Source: an uncultured Clostridia bacterium (lineage in GTDB: Bacteria; Bacillota; Clostridia; TANB77; CAG-508). Taken from it: 64,000 nt of DNA. The stretch is from positions 62,001 through 126,000 of the forward strand of contig CALXPN010000004.1 in NCBI GenBank assembly GCA_944390285.1, in the 5' to 3' direction. Below are positions 27,168-35,079 of this stretch, one piece after another. Numbering within the stretch: position 1 is the stretch's first letter; each line of letters opens with the position of its first letter. The position numbers and the translations under genes were made by a program. The notes beneath the pieces are model-generated. The model saw only the letters and a list, made by a program, of their open reading frames with translations, was not told the origin of the DNA and searched no databases.

Positions 27168-29006
27168 ATGTGTGGAATAATAGGTTATATAGGTAATAAA
27201 AAAGCAGAACCTATATTAATTAATGGTCTTTTAAGACTTGAATATAGAGGTTATGACTCAGCAGGAATCTCAACAATAGAAAAAAATGGTTTAAAAACTA
27301 TAAAAAATAAAGGTCGTGTTTCAGAACTTGAAAAAGTTAGTGGTATAAATGATTTAACAGGAACAATAGGAATCGGGCATACTAGATGGGCAACACACGG
27401 TAAGCCTTCTAGCACAAATTCTCATCCACATATGGACAATTCGAAAAAATTTGCTGTTGTTCATAATGGAATTATAGAAAATTATGCAGATTTAAAAGAT
27501 TTCTTAAAATCTCAGAACTATACTTTTTTATCTGAAACAGATACTGAAGTAATTCCTAATTTAATTCATTATTATTATCAAACTTCTAAAAATACAGGAT
27601 CTAAAAAATTATTAGAAGCTGTTTCAAATACAATAAAAATGCTTAAAGGAAGTTATGCTTTAGAAATTTTATGTTCTGATTTTCCAGATAATATGATAGT
27701 TGTTAGAAAAGATAGTCCTTTAGTAATTGGAAAAGGATTAAACGAAAATTACATAAGTTCTGATATACCAGCAATTTTATCTTTTACAAAAGATTTTTAT
27801 TTACTAAATGATAATGAACTTGCATTTATTTCAAGAGATTCAATAGAATTTTATGATTCAAATTTAAACAAAATAGAAAAGATACCTCAAAATATAACCT
27901 GGAATGCTGGTGCCGCTGAAAAAAATGGTTATCCAGATTTTATGTTAAAAGAAATAAATGAACAACCAATGGCAATCAGAGAAACTATTGGGTCAAGAAT
28001 TACATCAAATTCAAAATCTATAATTCCAGATTTAGATGGATTAAACAAATCTTATTTAAGTTCTATAAATAAGATTTCAATTGTTGCTTGTGGTACAGCT
28101 ATGCATGCAGGTCTTGCAGGAAAAACACTTTTTGAAACATTATGTGAAATTCCAGTAGAAGTTGAAGCTGCATCAGAATTTAGATATAGAAACCCACTAA
28201 TAAATGAAAAAACATTATGTATATTTATATCTCAATCTGGTGAAACAGCTGATACTATTGCAGCTTTAAAACTTGCAAAATCTAAAGGTTCTAAAACACT
28301 TGCAATTTCAAATGTTATAGGTTCATCAATTTCTCGTGAAGCAGATTTCACTATATATACACATGCTGGTCCAGAAATTGCTGTAGCATCTACAAAAGCA
28401 TATACTTCACAGATAGTATTACTTGCAATAATAGCTATAAATTTTGCTGAAAAATTGAATTTAAATAAAGAAAAATTAGAAGAATTAAAAAAAGATATAT
28501 TACTTCTTCCATCTCAACTTGAAGAAATATTAGGAAACATTCAAAACATAAAAAATTTTGCTCAAAAAATATATAAAGAAAAAGACATATTTTTCATAGG
28601 TAGAGGAATAGATTATACTGTAGCACTAGAAGGTTCTCTAAAACTTAAAGAAATCTCTTATATTCATTCCGAAGCATATCCTTCAGGAGAATTAAAACAT
28701 GGACCTATTGCTTTAATAGAAAATGATGTAACAGTAATTTCAATATTAACAAATAGACTTTTAGTTGAAAAATCTATTAGTAATATACAAGAAGTTGTAA
28801 CTCGTGGAGCTAAAACTTTTATTGTTACAAATCAAGAATTAAATCATAAATTTGATGAGGTAATACAAATACCAAAAACTAATACACTTATCTCACCTGT
28901 TCTTTCTATTGTACCTCTTCAACTTTTATCATATTACATCTCTAAAGAAAAAGGATTAGATGTAGATAAACCAAGAAATTTAGCAAAATCTGTAACTGTA
29001 GAATAA
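27168..29006 (+). CDS. glmS: Glutamine-fructose-6-phosphate aminotransferase (isomerizing)
   Basis: 612 residues from ATG 27168. The open frame extends 30 codons upstream, but the enzyme must begin Met-Cys because Cys1 of the mature protein is the amidase nucleophile. AAAGGTGG lies just upstream. Order: N-terminal glutamine amidotransferase domain (MCGIIGYIG, GHTRWATHG, HNGIIENY), then two SIS sugar-isomerase domains (CGTAMHAG, SQSGETADT) and the conserved C-terminal NLAKSVTVE. It makes glucosamine-6-phosphate for peptidoglycan and is controlled by the ribozyme upstream. Confidence 0.98.
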   Translation: MCGIIGYIGNKKAEPILINGLLRLEYRGYDSAGISTIEKNGLKTIKNKGRVSELEKVSGINDLTGTIGIGHTRWATHGKPSSTNSHPHMDNSKKFAVVHNGIIENYADLKDFLKSQNYTFLSETDTEVIPNLIHYYYQTSKNTGSKKLLEAVSNTIKMLKGSYALEILCSDFPDNMIVVRKDSPLVIGKGLNENYISSDIPAILSFTKDFYLLNDNELAFISRDSIEFYDSNLNKIEKIPQNITWNAGAAEKNGYPDFMLKEINEQPMAIRETIGSRITSNSKSIIPDLDGLNKSYLSSINKISIVACGTAMHAGLAGKTLFETLCEIPVEVEAASEFRYRNPLINEKTLCIFISQSGETADTIAALKLAKSKGSKTLAISNVIGSSISREADFTIYTHAGPEIAVASTKAYTSQIVLLAIIAINFAEKLNLNKEKLEELKKDILLLPSQLEEILGNIQNIKNFAQKIYKEKDIFFIGRGIDYTVALEGSLKLKEISYIHSEAYPSGELKHGPIALIENDVTVISILTNRLLVEKSISNIQEVVTRGAKTFIVTNQELNHKFDEVIQIPKTNTLISPVLSIVPLQLLSYYISKEKGLDVDKPRNLAKSVTVE

Positions 29007-29010
29007 AATA

Positions 29011-29191
29011 TCTCATATGTATAAAATAAAAAAAATACCGCTTGGAAAGTAATTTGAATATAGAAATTATTAAGTGATATTTGTTAGGGAATCTCAAATT
29101 TATCTTTGAGGGCGCTGACAAATATCGCTTTAGAATTTCTATGAAAATTAGCTTGACCTTAAGGTATTTTTTTTATTTTATACATATGAGA
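29011..29191 (+). repeat. 181-bp rod-like element bounded by 29-bp perfect inverted repeats (element B)
   Basis: The arms at 29011-29039 and 29163-29191 are exact reverse complements. Inside, 29059-29086 pairs with 29115-29142 over 28 positions with only a few exceptions, and a CTCAAA/TTTGAG hairpin caps it. Two of the inner exceptions are G-U wobbles when read as plus-strand RNA but A-C mismatches on the other strand. That favours a structured plus-strand transcript, such as the glmS 3' end. It fills the gap between convergent genes almost exactly, so it could be an elaborate bidirectional terminator. Confidence 0.75.
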
Positions 29192-29428
29192 TTATATTAT
29201 ATTTAATTTTTTCTTTTTGGCCTGTTTTATAAGATAATTATATTTGGCCTCTTCTGCTTTTATTTCATAAGTATAATAATCTATTAAATCACTATCTGCA
29301 AATTGAAGATTATTATACATATTATTTAAATTTTCTTTTACAGATTGTATACTTTTTAAAAGCTCAGTATCTTTTTCTGTATCACTTTTATCAGGAATTG
29401 GAAATTCTTTTACAAACTCACTATACAT
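29192..29428 (-). CDS. DUF2508-family small protein
   Basis: 78 residues, helical, with the DSDLIDYYTYEIKAEEAKYN segment that matches DUF2508 (YaaL-like) proteins of Firmicutes. The role is unknown. In relatives the gene sits near recR or bofA, which are not seen here. A good AAGAGGAG-type Shine-Dalgarno precedes ATG 29428. It is convergent with glmS across element B. Confidence 0.75.
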   Translation of the reverse strand: MYSEFVKEFPIPDKSDTEKDTELLKSIQSVKENLNNMYNNLQFADSDLIDYYTYEIKAEEAKYNYLIKQAKKKKLNII

Positions 29429-29457
29429 ATATCTCCTCTTTTCTTTTGATATTCTAC

Positions 29458-29500
29458 AAAAGGGTATTTGTAATAAACTTTACAAATACCCTTTATTTTT
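29458..29500 (-). terminator. Terminator after engB
   Basis: Inverted repeat of about 15 bases around AAAGGGTATTTGTAA and TTACAAATACCCTTT. Confidence 0.8.
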
Positions 29501-29553
29501 TATAATATATATTTATGCAATAATAAAAATTATATTCTAAAAATTAAATTTTT

Positions 29554-30132
29554 CTATATAAATTTTTCTATTTCATTCCACACATTATCTATATAAATTT
29601 TTCTTTCAGATGAAAATGGCAATATTGTACTATAAGAAATTCCAAAATGTTTTTTTAGTCTTTCTACTTCATCATTTACTTTTGTTACTGCAATTTTATC
29701 TGCTTTATTTGTTAATATCATAAAAGGTAAATTGCTTTTTAAAATATAGTCATACATAAGATCATCATCTTCTGTTGGCTTATGTCTTATGTCTATTAAA
29801 AATATTATTAACGAAATATTTTTTCCTTCTTCTAAATATTCTTCTATATATTTGCCTGATATTAATTTTTCTTTTTTAGACATTTTACTGAAACCATATC
29901 CTGGTAAATCTACAAAATAAAATTTATCATCTATATTATAAAAATTTATTTGTCTTGTTTTTCCAGGAGTATTACTAGTTCTAGCTAAATTTTTTCTATT
30001 TATCATAGTATTTATAAAAGAAGATTTTCCAACATTAGATTTTCCAACTAAAACTATTTCTGGTAATTCTCCTTTTGGATATTGTTTTTTACTTACTGCT
30101 GAGATTTCAAATTTAGGATTTTTTATTATCAT
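29554..30132 (-). CDS. engB: Ribosome-biogenesis GTPase EngB/YsxC
   Basis: 192 residues. G1 GKSNVGKSS (about 31-39), G2/G3 with TPGKTRQ and DLPGYGFS, G4 TNKAD and G5 SSE are all present, in the short single-domain layout of EngB. It acts in assembly of the large ribosomal subunit. An AAAAGGAG Shine-Dalgarno precedes ATG 30132. It follows the LTA-synthase-like gene by 12 bases. Confidence 0.95.
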   Translation of the reverse strand: MIIKNPKFEISAVSKKQYPKGELPEIVLVGKSNVGKSSFINTMINRKNLARTSNTPGKTRQINFYNIDDKFYFVDLPGYGFSKMSKKEKLISGKYIEEYLEEGKNISLIIFLIDIRHKPTEDDDLMYDYILKSNLPFMILTNKADKIAVTKVNDEVERLKKHFGISYSTILPFSSERKIYIDNVWNEIEKFI

Positions 30133-30144
30133 AATTTCTCCTTT

Positions 30145-32034
30145 TTATTTCATAAAAAATTTATATTGCATTAATTCTTTTGTATCATATATTTCTTTCA
30201 TTTCTCCTGTAATATCGTTGGTAGAGTAGATTTTTCCATTTTCATCTAAAGAAATACTTCTATTTGAACCACTTAAAATATTTTTTGTTGTATCTAACCA
30301 TTCATAATATTTTTCATTTTTTATATCTAAGTTATTTACTATACTATTTAATAATACATCAACACCACCATATTCTGAAGTATTCATATTTTCTATATCA
30401 TAATTAGAAAGTATTAAACATTGAGTATTATATTTTCTATATTCATTTAATAATTCATCATTTGTATTAAAATAATCCAAATGATTTATAACATTTTGAT
30501 AATCTGATGTATATAAATATGGTAAATGATCTCCTAAAAATAAAAGTATTGTTGGTTCATTATAATTATTTATGTACTCATATAATTTTCCAAGTGCTTT
30601 ATCAGAATTATATATTCCTTGTGCATATGCCAGCAATGTATCATTCATACTATCACTTAAATTACTTTTTGTAATTGATATATCATAATCAGAATATTTA
30701 TTTTTAGAATATGGCATATGTGACTCTATTGTTTCTAAAACATAAAATAATGGTGTATCTTCTGATTTGTTTTCTAATTCTTCTATAATTGTATTTATAC
30801 AATAATCATCTGTTATTTTTTTATAATTTTTATTTTCAGAAAGCTCTATATATTCATTAAATCCCATTTTTAAATATGCTTTTTTTGAATTATAATAATC
30901 CTTTCCAAAAACAATTTTTGAATAATATCCATTATTATTTAAAACTTTCACAAGTGATGGAATATTTTCACTATTTTTCCTAGAATATAGCGACATTATT
31001 GGAATATATCCTCTTGGAAAATAGTTCATACTTCCACCAGTTAATAATTCAAAAGCCACATTTTCAGACATTCCACCATAAGTTGGTGAAACTAAATTTA
31101 TAAACTTTCCTTTTTCTTTTAAATTATTAAAATTTTTCGTTATTTCTGTATTAAAATCAATTTCTTCTAATTGATCAACATCCCAAAAAGCTTCTGAAAG
31201 TACAATAATAATATTAGGCTTTCCAAATTTTTCATTTTCAGTAACACTTGAATTTAAAATTTCATTTAATTTATTTTCATCATAATTATTTGGTTCTACA
31301 AATATATTATTTAAATATGTTCCATACATTCCATTTATTAGATTATTTCTGTAATAATATGTAGCACTTGTTGTATAAGAATTAAAATCCGCATAATTAT
31401 CAGTATCAAAAAACACTTTTAAATAAAAATTTTTAGTATAATTATTTGGAAAAAACAACAAAAATAGTAATATTGCATCAATTATAATTATTGATATTCT
31501 AGTCTTTTTACTTTTGATTTCTAAACTATATTTGTAACTAAAAAATATAGTTATAAGTAATATTATTATATAAATTCCAAATCCTATTATTAATCTTATA
31601 GTAGATTTAAAAGATATATTATTTGTCGCAAGTTCTAATAAATCTCCTACTTTTCCTATAAATTTTATATCTGAAAAATATATTGGTTCACCTGTATATA
31701 AAATTTTTAATTGATTTACTAGGTTTAATATCAGTATTAAACTACATGACACTACTGTAGCTATTGATGATTTTTTAAAAATTGCTAATATTAAACTATA
31801 TATTATTACTCCAAAAAGCATTGTAAATAATATTGTATTATTCACAATATTGTAGTTTCCAAAAGTATATATTTTAAAAAACATATCTGCTAAAACAAAT
31901 AAATTCAGAGCTATAAAAGATGTTATAATTACACTTTTTATTAATTTGTCTATATCTATTTCATTTGTTTTTACTTCTTTTGGAATATCTTGTTTTTTTT
32001 CTATTTTTACATTTACTTCATTTTCGATTTTCAT
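30145..32034 (-). CDS. LTA-synthase-like membrane sulfatase-fold protein
   Basis: 629 residues. A charged N-terminus and five TM segments (about 30-185) are followed by an extracellular alkaline-phosphatase/sulfatase-fold domain from about 270. It has IIIVLSEAFWD (metal site 1), TYGGMSENVAFELLTGGS (nucleophile region), FLGDHLPY and later metal-binding segments. The position usually held by catalytic Thr reads Ser (GMSEN), which can still act as a nucleophile in this fold. Members transfer glycerol-phosphate to build lipoteichoic acid or modify glycans. The gene is between serS and engB on the same strand with tight spacing. Confidence 0.85.
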   Translation of the reverse strand: MKIENEVNVKIEKKQDIPKEVKTNEIDIDKLIKSVIITSFIALNLFVLADMFFKIYTFGNYNIVNNTILFTMLFGVIIYSLILAIFKKSSIATVVSCSLILILNLVNQLKILYTGEPIYFSDIKFIGKVGDLLELATNNISFKSTIRLIIGFGIYIIILLITIFFSYKYSLEIKSKKTRISIIIIDAILLFLLFFPNNYTKNFYLKVFFDTDNYADFNSYTTSATYYYRNNLINGMYGTYLNNIFVEPNNYDENKLNEILNSSVTENEKFGKPNIIIVLSEAFWDVDQLEEIDFNTEITKNFNNLKEKGKFINLVSPTYGGMSENVAFELLTGGSMNYFPRGYIPIMSLYSRKNSENIPSLVKVLNNNGYYSKIVFGKDYYNSKKAYLKMGFNEYIELSENKNYKKITDDYCINTIIEELENKSEDTPLFYVLETIESHMPYSKNKYSDYDISITKSNLSDSMNDTLLAYAQGIYNSDKALGKLYEYINNYNEPTILLFLGDHLPYLYTSDYQNVINHLDYFNTNDELLNEYRKYNTQCLILSNYDIENMNTSEYGGVDVLLNSIVNNLDIKNEKYYEWLDTTKNILSGSNRSISLDENGKIYSTNDITGEMKEIYDTKELMQYKFFMK

Positions 32035-32043
32035 TTTATTCCT

Positions 32044-33327
32044 TTATTTTTTTCTTATTTCTTTTGTTCCACCCATATATGGCCATAAAACTTCTGGAAT
32101 TTTTACGCTTCCATCTTCTTGATAATTATTTTCTAAAACTGCAATTAATCCTCTAGGACTTGCTACAACAGTATTATTTAATGTTGCTACTAAATAATTT
32201 CCTTTTTCACCTTTAGCACGAATAGAAAGTCTTCTTGCTTGTGCATCTCCTAAAGTTGAACAACTTCCAACCTCAAAATATTTTTGTTGACGTGGACTCC
32301 AAGCTTCTACATCACAAGATTTTACTTTTAAGTCTGCCAAATCTCCACTACAACATTCTAGAGTTCTAACAGGTACATCTAAGCTTCTAAAAAATTCTAC
32401 TGTATAACTCCACATTTTGTTATACCATTCCATTTGATCTTCTGGTTTACAAAGAACTATCATTTCTTGTTTTTCAAATTGATGAACTCTATATAATCCT
32501 CTTTCTTCTAATCCATGAGAACCTACTTCTTTTCTAAAACATGGTGAATATCCTGTAATTGCTATTGGTAAATCTTCTTCTTTTACTATTTGTCCTTTAA
32601 ATCTTCCTATCATAGAGTGCTCACTAGTACCTATTAAATAAAGATCTTCACCTTCAATTTTATACATCATTGCTTCTAATTCTTCAAAACTCATAACTCC
32701 ATTTACTACATCTGATCTTATCATAAATGGTGGTATACAATATGTGAATCCTTTATTAATCATAAAATCTCTTGCATATGCAATCATTGCTTCATGAAGT
32801 CTTGCTACATCTCCAAGTAAGAAATAAAAACCATTTCCACTTGTTCTTCCAGCACTTTCTTTATCTAGTCCTCCAAAACTTTCAATTATATCTGCATGAT
32901 ATGGTATTTCATAATCTGGAACTACAGGCTCACCAAATTTTTCATTTTCAACATTTTCAGTATCATCTTTTCCTATTGGAACAGAACTATCCATTATATT
33001 AGGAATTTTCATCATTCTATTTTTTATTTCTTCTTTTAATTTACTTTCTTTTCCTTCATTTTCAGCAAGTTTAGAATTTATTTCTTCTACTTCTTTCTTT
33101 TTGCTTTCAGCTTCTTCTTTTTTGCCTTGTCCCATCAAAATTCCTATTTCTTTACTTATAGCATTTCTATTCATACGAAGTTCATCACACATTAATGTTA
33201 ATTCTCTAGATTCCTTATCTAATTTTAAAACTTCATCTACTAAAACTAATTTATGATCTTGGAATTTTTTTCTTATATTTTCTTTTACCATCTCTGGATT
33301 TTCTCTTAAAATTTTAATATCTATCAT
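32044..33327 (-). CDS. serS: Seryl-tRNA synthetase
   Basis: 427 residues, full length. An N-terminal long antiparallel coiled coil (about 30-105) binds the tRNA. The class II catalytic core follows, with motif 2 near PCFRKEVGSHG and GLYRVHQFEKQE and motif 3 near NNTVVASPRGLIAVLEN. It charges tRNA-Ser. It follows the DUF1653 gene by 13 bases. Both sit behind a T-box whose specifier reads UCU (Ser), so this operon should respond to uncharged tRNA-Ser. Confidence 0.98.
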   Translation of the reverse strand: MIDIKILRENPEMVKENIRKKFQDHKLVLVDEVLKLDKESRELTLMCDELRMNRNAISKEIGILMGQGKKEEAESKKKEVEEINSKLAENEGKESKLKEEIKNRMMKIPNIMDSSVPIGKDDTENVENEKFGEPVVPDYEIPYHADIIESFGGLDKESAGRTSGNGFYFLLGDVARLHEAMIAYARDFMINKGFTYCIPPFMIRSDVVNGVMSFEELEAMMYKIEGEDLYLIGTSEHSMIGRFKGQIVKEEDLPIAITGYSPCFRKEVGSHGLEERGLYRVHQFEKQEMIVLCKPEDQMEWYNKMWSYTVEFFRSLDVPVRTLECCSGDLADLKVKSCDVEAWSPRQQKYFEVGSCSTLGDAQARRLSIRAKGEKGNYLVATLNNTVVASPRGLIAVLENNYQEDGSVKIPEVLWPYMGGTKEIRKK

Positions 33328-33340
33328 AATTTTCTCCTTT

Positions 33341-33601
33341 TTATTTTTTTATATAATTTTTAGTTAAATTTTCGACTAACTCAAATCTATGTTTTTGACC
33401 AGTTATATTATCTGGTCTATCTGGAATTTCTTCTAAAAACATTTTTTCAGGTCTTACCCATATCATAGAATCTTTCCTATCATATAATGGTTTATATATT
33501 ACCATTCTTTGTTTATTTTCCGAATCTAAAGCCACATTTTCTACAAAATAATAATTTCCTTTAAAGTGTCTGTAAACTTTTCCAATTTTTACTGTTTCCA
33601 T
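33341..33601 (-). CDS. DUF1653-family protein
   Basis: 86 residues. KVYRHFKGNYYFVENVA and MVIYKPLY match the compact beta domain of DUF1653 proteins, which start with a similar Gly-x-Tyr-Arg-His-Phe-Lys block. Its biochemical role is unknown. It is the first gene behind the serine T-box and is followed closely by serS. The Shine-Dalgarno is AAAGGGGGAAA. Confidence 0.8.
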   Translation of the reverse strand: METVKIGKVYRHFKGNYYFVENVALDSENKQRMVIYKPLYDRKDSMIWVRPEKMFLEEIPDRPDNITGQKHRFELVENLTKNYIKK

Positions 33602-33634
33602 AATCTTTTCCCCCTTTATTTTTTATACAAAAAA

Positions 33635-33850
33635 CGCCCTTATACAATGTATAAGGGCGAATATATCGCGGTACCACCTTTTTTATATCTTATTTTATTG
33701 CTATAACCTGCAACAACTCGGTCTAGTTTTCTAGATGACTCTTAAGAATAGATTTCATAAAGATTTTATTCTGTTTTCACCAACCACAGACTCTCTTTAA
33801 TAAAATTACTTTATTACTTAGTTCTTAATTAAACGCCATTAATCATATGT
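33635..33850 (-). ncRNA. T-box riboswitch (tRNA-Ser) upstream of DUF1653-serS
   Basis: Read on the minus strand. The T-box core AAGGTGGTACCGCG is at 33667-33680, and the terminator is CGCCCTTATAC with its complement at 33635-33659. Stem I is framed by TTAAGAA and TTCTTAA, and the specifier codon UCU (33750-33752) is followed by A as usual. UCU is serine, matching serS. Uncharged tRNA-Ser should stabilise the antiterminator. Confidence 0.95.
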
Positions 33851-33853
33851 AGT

Positions 33854-33881
33854 ATTATACCACATTTTTGAAATTTGTAAA
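33854..33881 (-). promoter_or_regulatory. Promoter of the serS T-box transcript
   Basis: TTTACA (33876-33881) and TATAAT (33854-33859) on the minus strand, 16-base spacer, just upstream of the T-box leader. Confidence 0.6.
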
Positions 33882-33888
33882 TACTTTT

Positions 33889-34161
33889 TTACAATTCTGG
33901 ACCATCATCATGTCCATCCGGATTTTCTCCAAAGATTGGCATACTATAAATTTTTAACATTTCATCTGTTGATTTTTTATAAAATATTTCACCAAAATCA
34001 GAATACATTTCTACTGGTAAAACTTTTGCTGAAGCTTTTTTAGTTATTTTATTCATATTATTCCATGCATCTAATATAGCTTTTCTATATTCAGTAATAT
34101 TATTCTCACTTTCTCTAGAAAATGTTGGTAATATTCTAATTATATTATTATATTCTAACAT
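33889..34161 (-). CDS. Small protein, unknown
   Basis: 90 residues, soluble, ending in a DGHDDGPEL acidic tail. I do not recognise it. Its ATG (34159-34161) lies inside the last codons of the 49-residue frame upstream (34155-34304), a 7-base overlap that suggests translational coupling. It lies just before the serS T-box promoter. Confidence 0.55.
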   Translation of the reverse strand: MLEYNNIIRILPTFSRESENNITEYRKAILDAWNNMNKITKKASAKVLPVEMYSDFGEIFYKKSTDEMLKIYSMPIFGENPDGHDDGPEL

Positions 34162-34304
34162 TTTAGAAAAATTTTATCTGTATCATCTTCTGGATATCTT
34201 ATAGAATCTGCTAAAAAAATACTATCTCTTATTTTATACTCTTTGTGGCCATCATTATTAGTTCCAGGTTTTTCATCACATAATATTAATAATTTTGCAT
34301 CCAT
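34155..34304 (-). CDS. 49-residue small protein, unknown
   Basis: A 49-codon frame from ATG 34304 starting MDAKLLILCDEKPGTNNDG and ending FLKC. It overlaps the start of the next gene by 7 bases. Upstream AAAGGATG gives a plausible ribosome site. No motif is recognised. The composition is native (AT-rich, AGA for Arg). Confidence 0.5.
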   Translation of the reverse strand: MDAKLLILCDEKPGTNNDGHKEYKIRDSIFLADSIRYPEDDTDKIFLKC

Positions 34305-34339
34305 TTTTTTCTACATCCTTTTCTTTTAATATAAATATA

Positions 34340-34513
34340 TTATAATTTTTTAACTATAATTTTTAATGCTTTTTCTCTCGGAAGCATAACTACATGTCCG
34401 CATCCACAACATTTTAATTTAAAATCAACACCTATTCTTGTTATTTCCCATTCTTTACTGCCACACGGATGTTGTTTTTTTGTTTTTACTATATCTCCTA
34501 TATTATATTCCAT
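34340..34513 (-). CDS. DUF951-family small zinc-ribbon-like protein
   Basis: 57 residues with the hallmark HPCGSKEWEI, CCGCGHVVMLPR pattern of DUF951 (YyzM-like) proteins. The cysteines at about 17, 35, 36 and 38 could form a small metal site or nucleic-acid-binding fold. Family members are widespread in Firmicutes, often near ychF, which is not seen here. The start at ATG 34513 has an AAAGG site about 12 bases upstream. Confidence 0.8.
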   Translation of the reverse strand: MEYNIGDIVKTKKQHPCGSKEWEITRIGVDFKLKCCGCGHVVMLPREKALKIIVKKL

Positions 34514-34547
34514 AATTTATAATTACCTTTCAATTTCTGTATATTAC

Positions 34548-34604
34548 GCTGTTTTTATTTTGGAAGTAACCCTCTTTACTTTGAGGGCAACTTCCAAAAA
34601 CAGC
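34548..34604 (-). terminator. Long terminator hairpin after the 105-residue orphan gene
   Basis: Three nested inverted segments: GCTGTTTTT/AAAAACAGC, TTGGAAGT/ACTTCCAA and CCCTC/GAGGG. It closes the higher-GC cassette at 34617-34934. Confidence 0.7.
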
Positions 34605-34616
34605 TGAGGTCAAGAA

Positions 34617-34934
34617 TCATCGGATACACACAACACCAGTTACCTGGTATCGTGTTCTTGTAACATTAGTCTTTATTTCCCTATCGGGAAATTTTCTGCT
34701 TAAATACTTATCCAGCTTTCCAGCTAACATCTTTTCATACGCAGTATCCAAGACATCTTTTGTTACAAGATTTTTCCCGGTATAGTCTTTGATTACTAAT
34801 TGAATTACAAGCTGTCTTTCATACTGATCTCGTTCATCGTTCTCTTTTCCTTTTATTACCGGTTTTACCTTCTTCTTGCTCCGAAAACTCCAAAATTTTC
34901 GAAGACTCCGAAAAAATGATTTTAGCTTCTTCAT
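34617..34934 (-). CDS. Orphan 105-residue basic protein, likely transferred cassette
   Basis: 105 residues with a very basic N-terminal 30 residues (Phe/Arg/Lys/Ser-rich), then an alpha/beta part with QLVIQLVIKDYTG and a C-terminal RTRYQVTGVV strand. No family is recognised. G+C and codon use are clearly higher than in the neighbours, with two in-frame CGG codons (in FFRSL and SFRSK) read as Arg without frame loss. It has its own AGGAGGT Shine-Dalgarno, a TATAAT-type promoter just upstream and its own terminator. It looks like a self-contained foreign cassette in an intergenic site. Confidence 0.6.
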   Translation of the reverse strand: MKKLKSFFRSLRKFWSFRSKKKVKPVIKGKENDERDQYERQLVIQLVIKDYTGKNLVTKDVLDTAYEKMLAGKLDKYLSRKFPDREIKTNVTRTRYQVTGVVCIR

Positions 34935-35040
34935 TTTTTTACCTCCTAATAAGCTGTTGTCTACGGACTACATATATATTATACCATAATTTTACAATCT
35001 AAACAACCAAAATTCATTGAAAAACAAGGCTTTAAAAGAA

Positions 35041-35078
35041 AAAATACAGGACTTATTTAAATAAGCCTGTATTTTTTT
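35041..35078 (-). terminator. Terminator of gltX
   Basis: AAATACAGG and CCTGTATTT arms, extended by ACTTATTT/AAATAAG pairing, with a T run on the minus strand. Confidence 0.85.
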
Positions 35079-35079
35079 A

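Noticed and set aside
26013..29191. Elements A and B as members of one repeat family
   Set aside because: They share size and hairpin layout but not sequence, so I report them separately and do not claim one family.
29011..29191. 6S RNA
   Set aside because: The rod shape is similar, but I see no conserved central bubble block, and the location between convergent genes with A and T runs fits a terminator as well.
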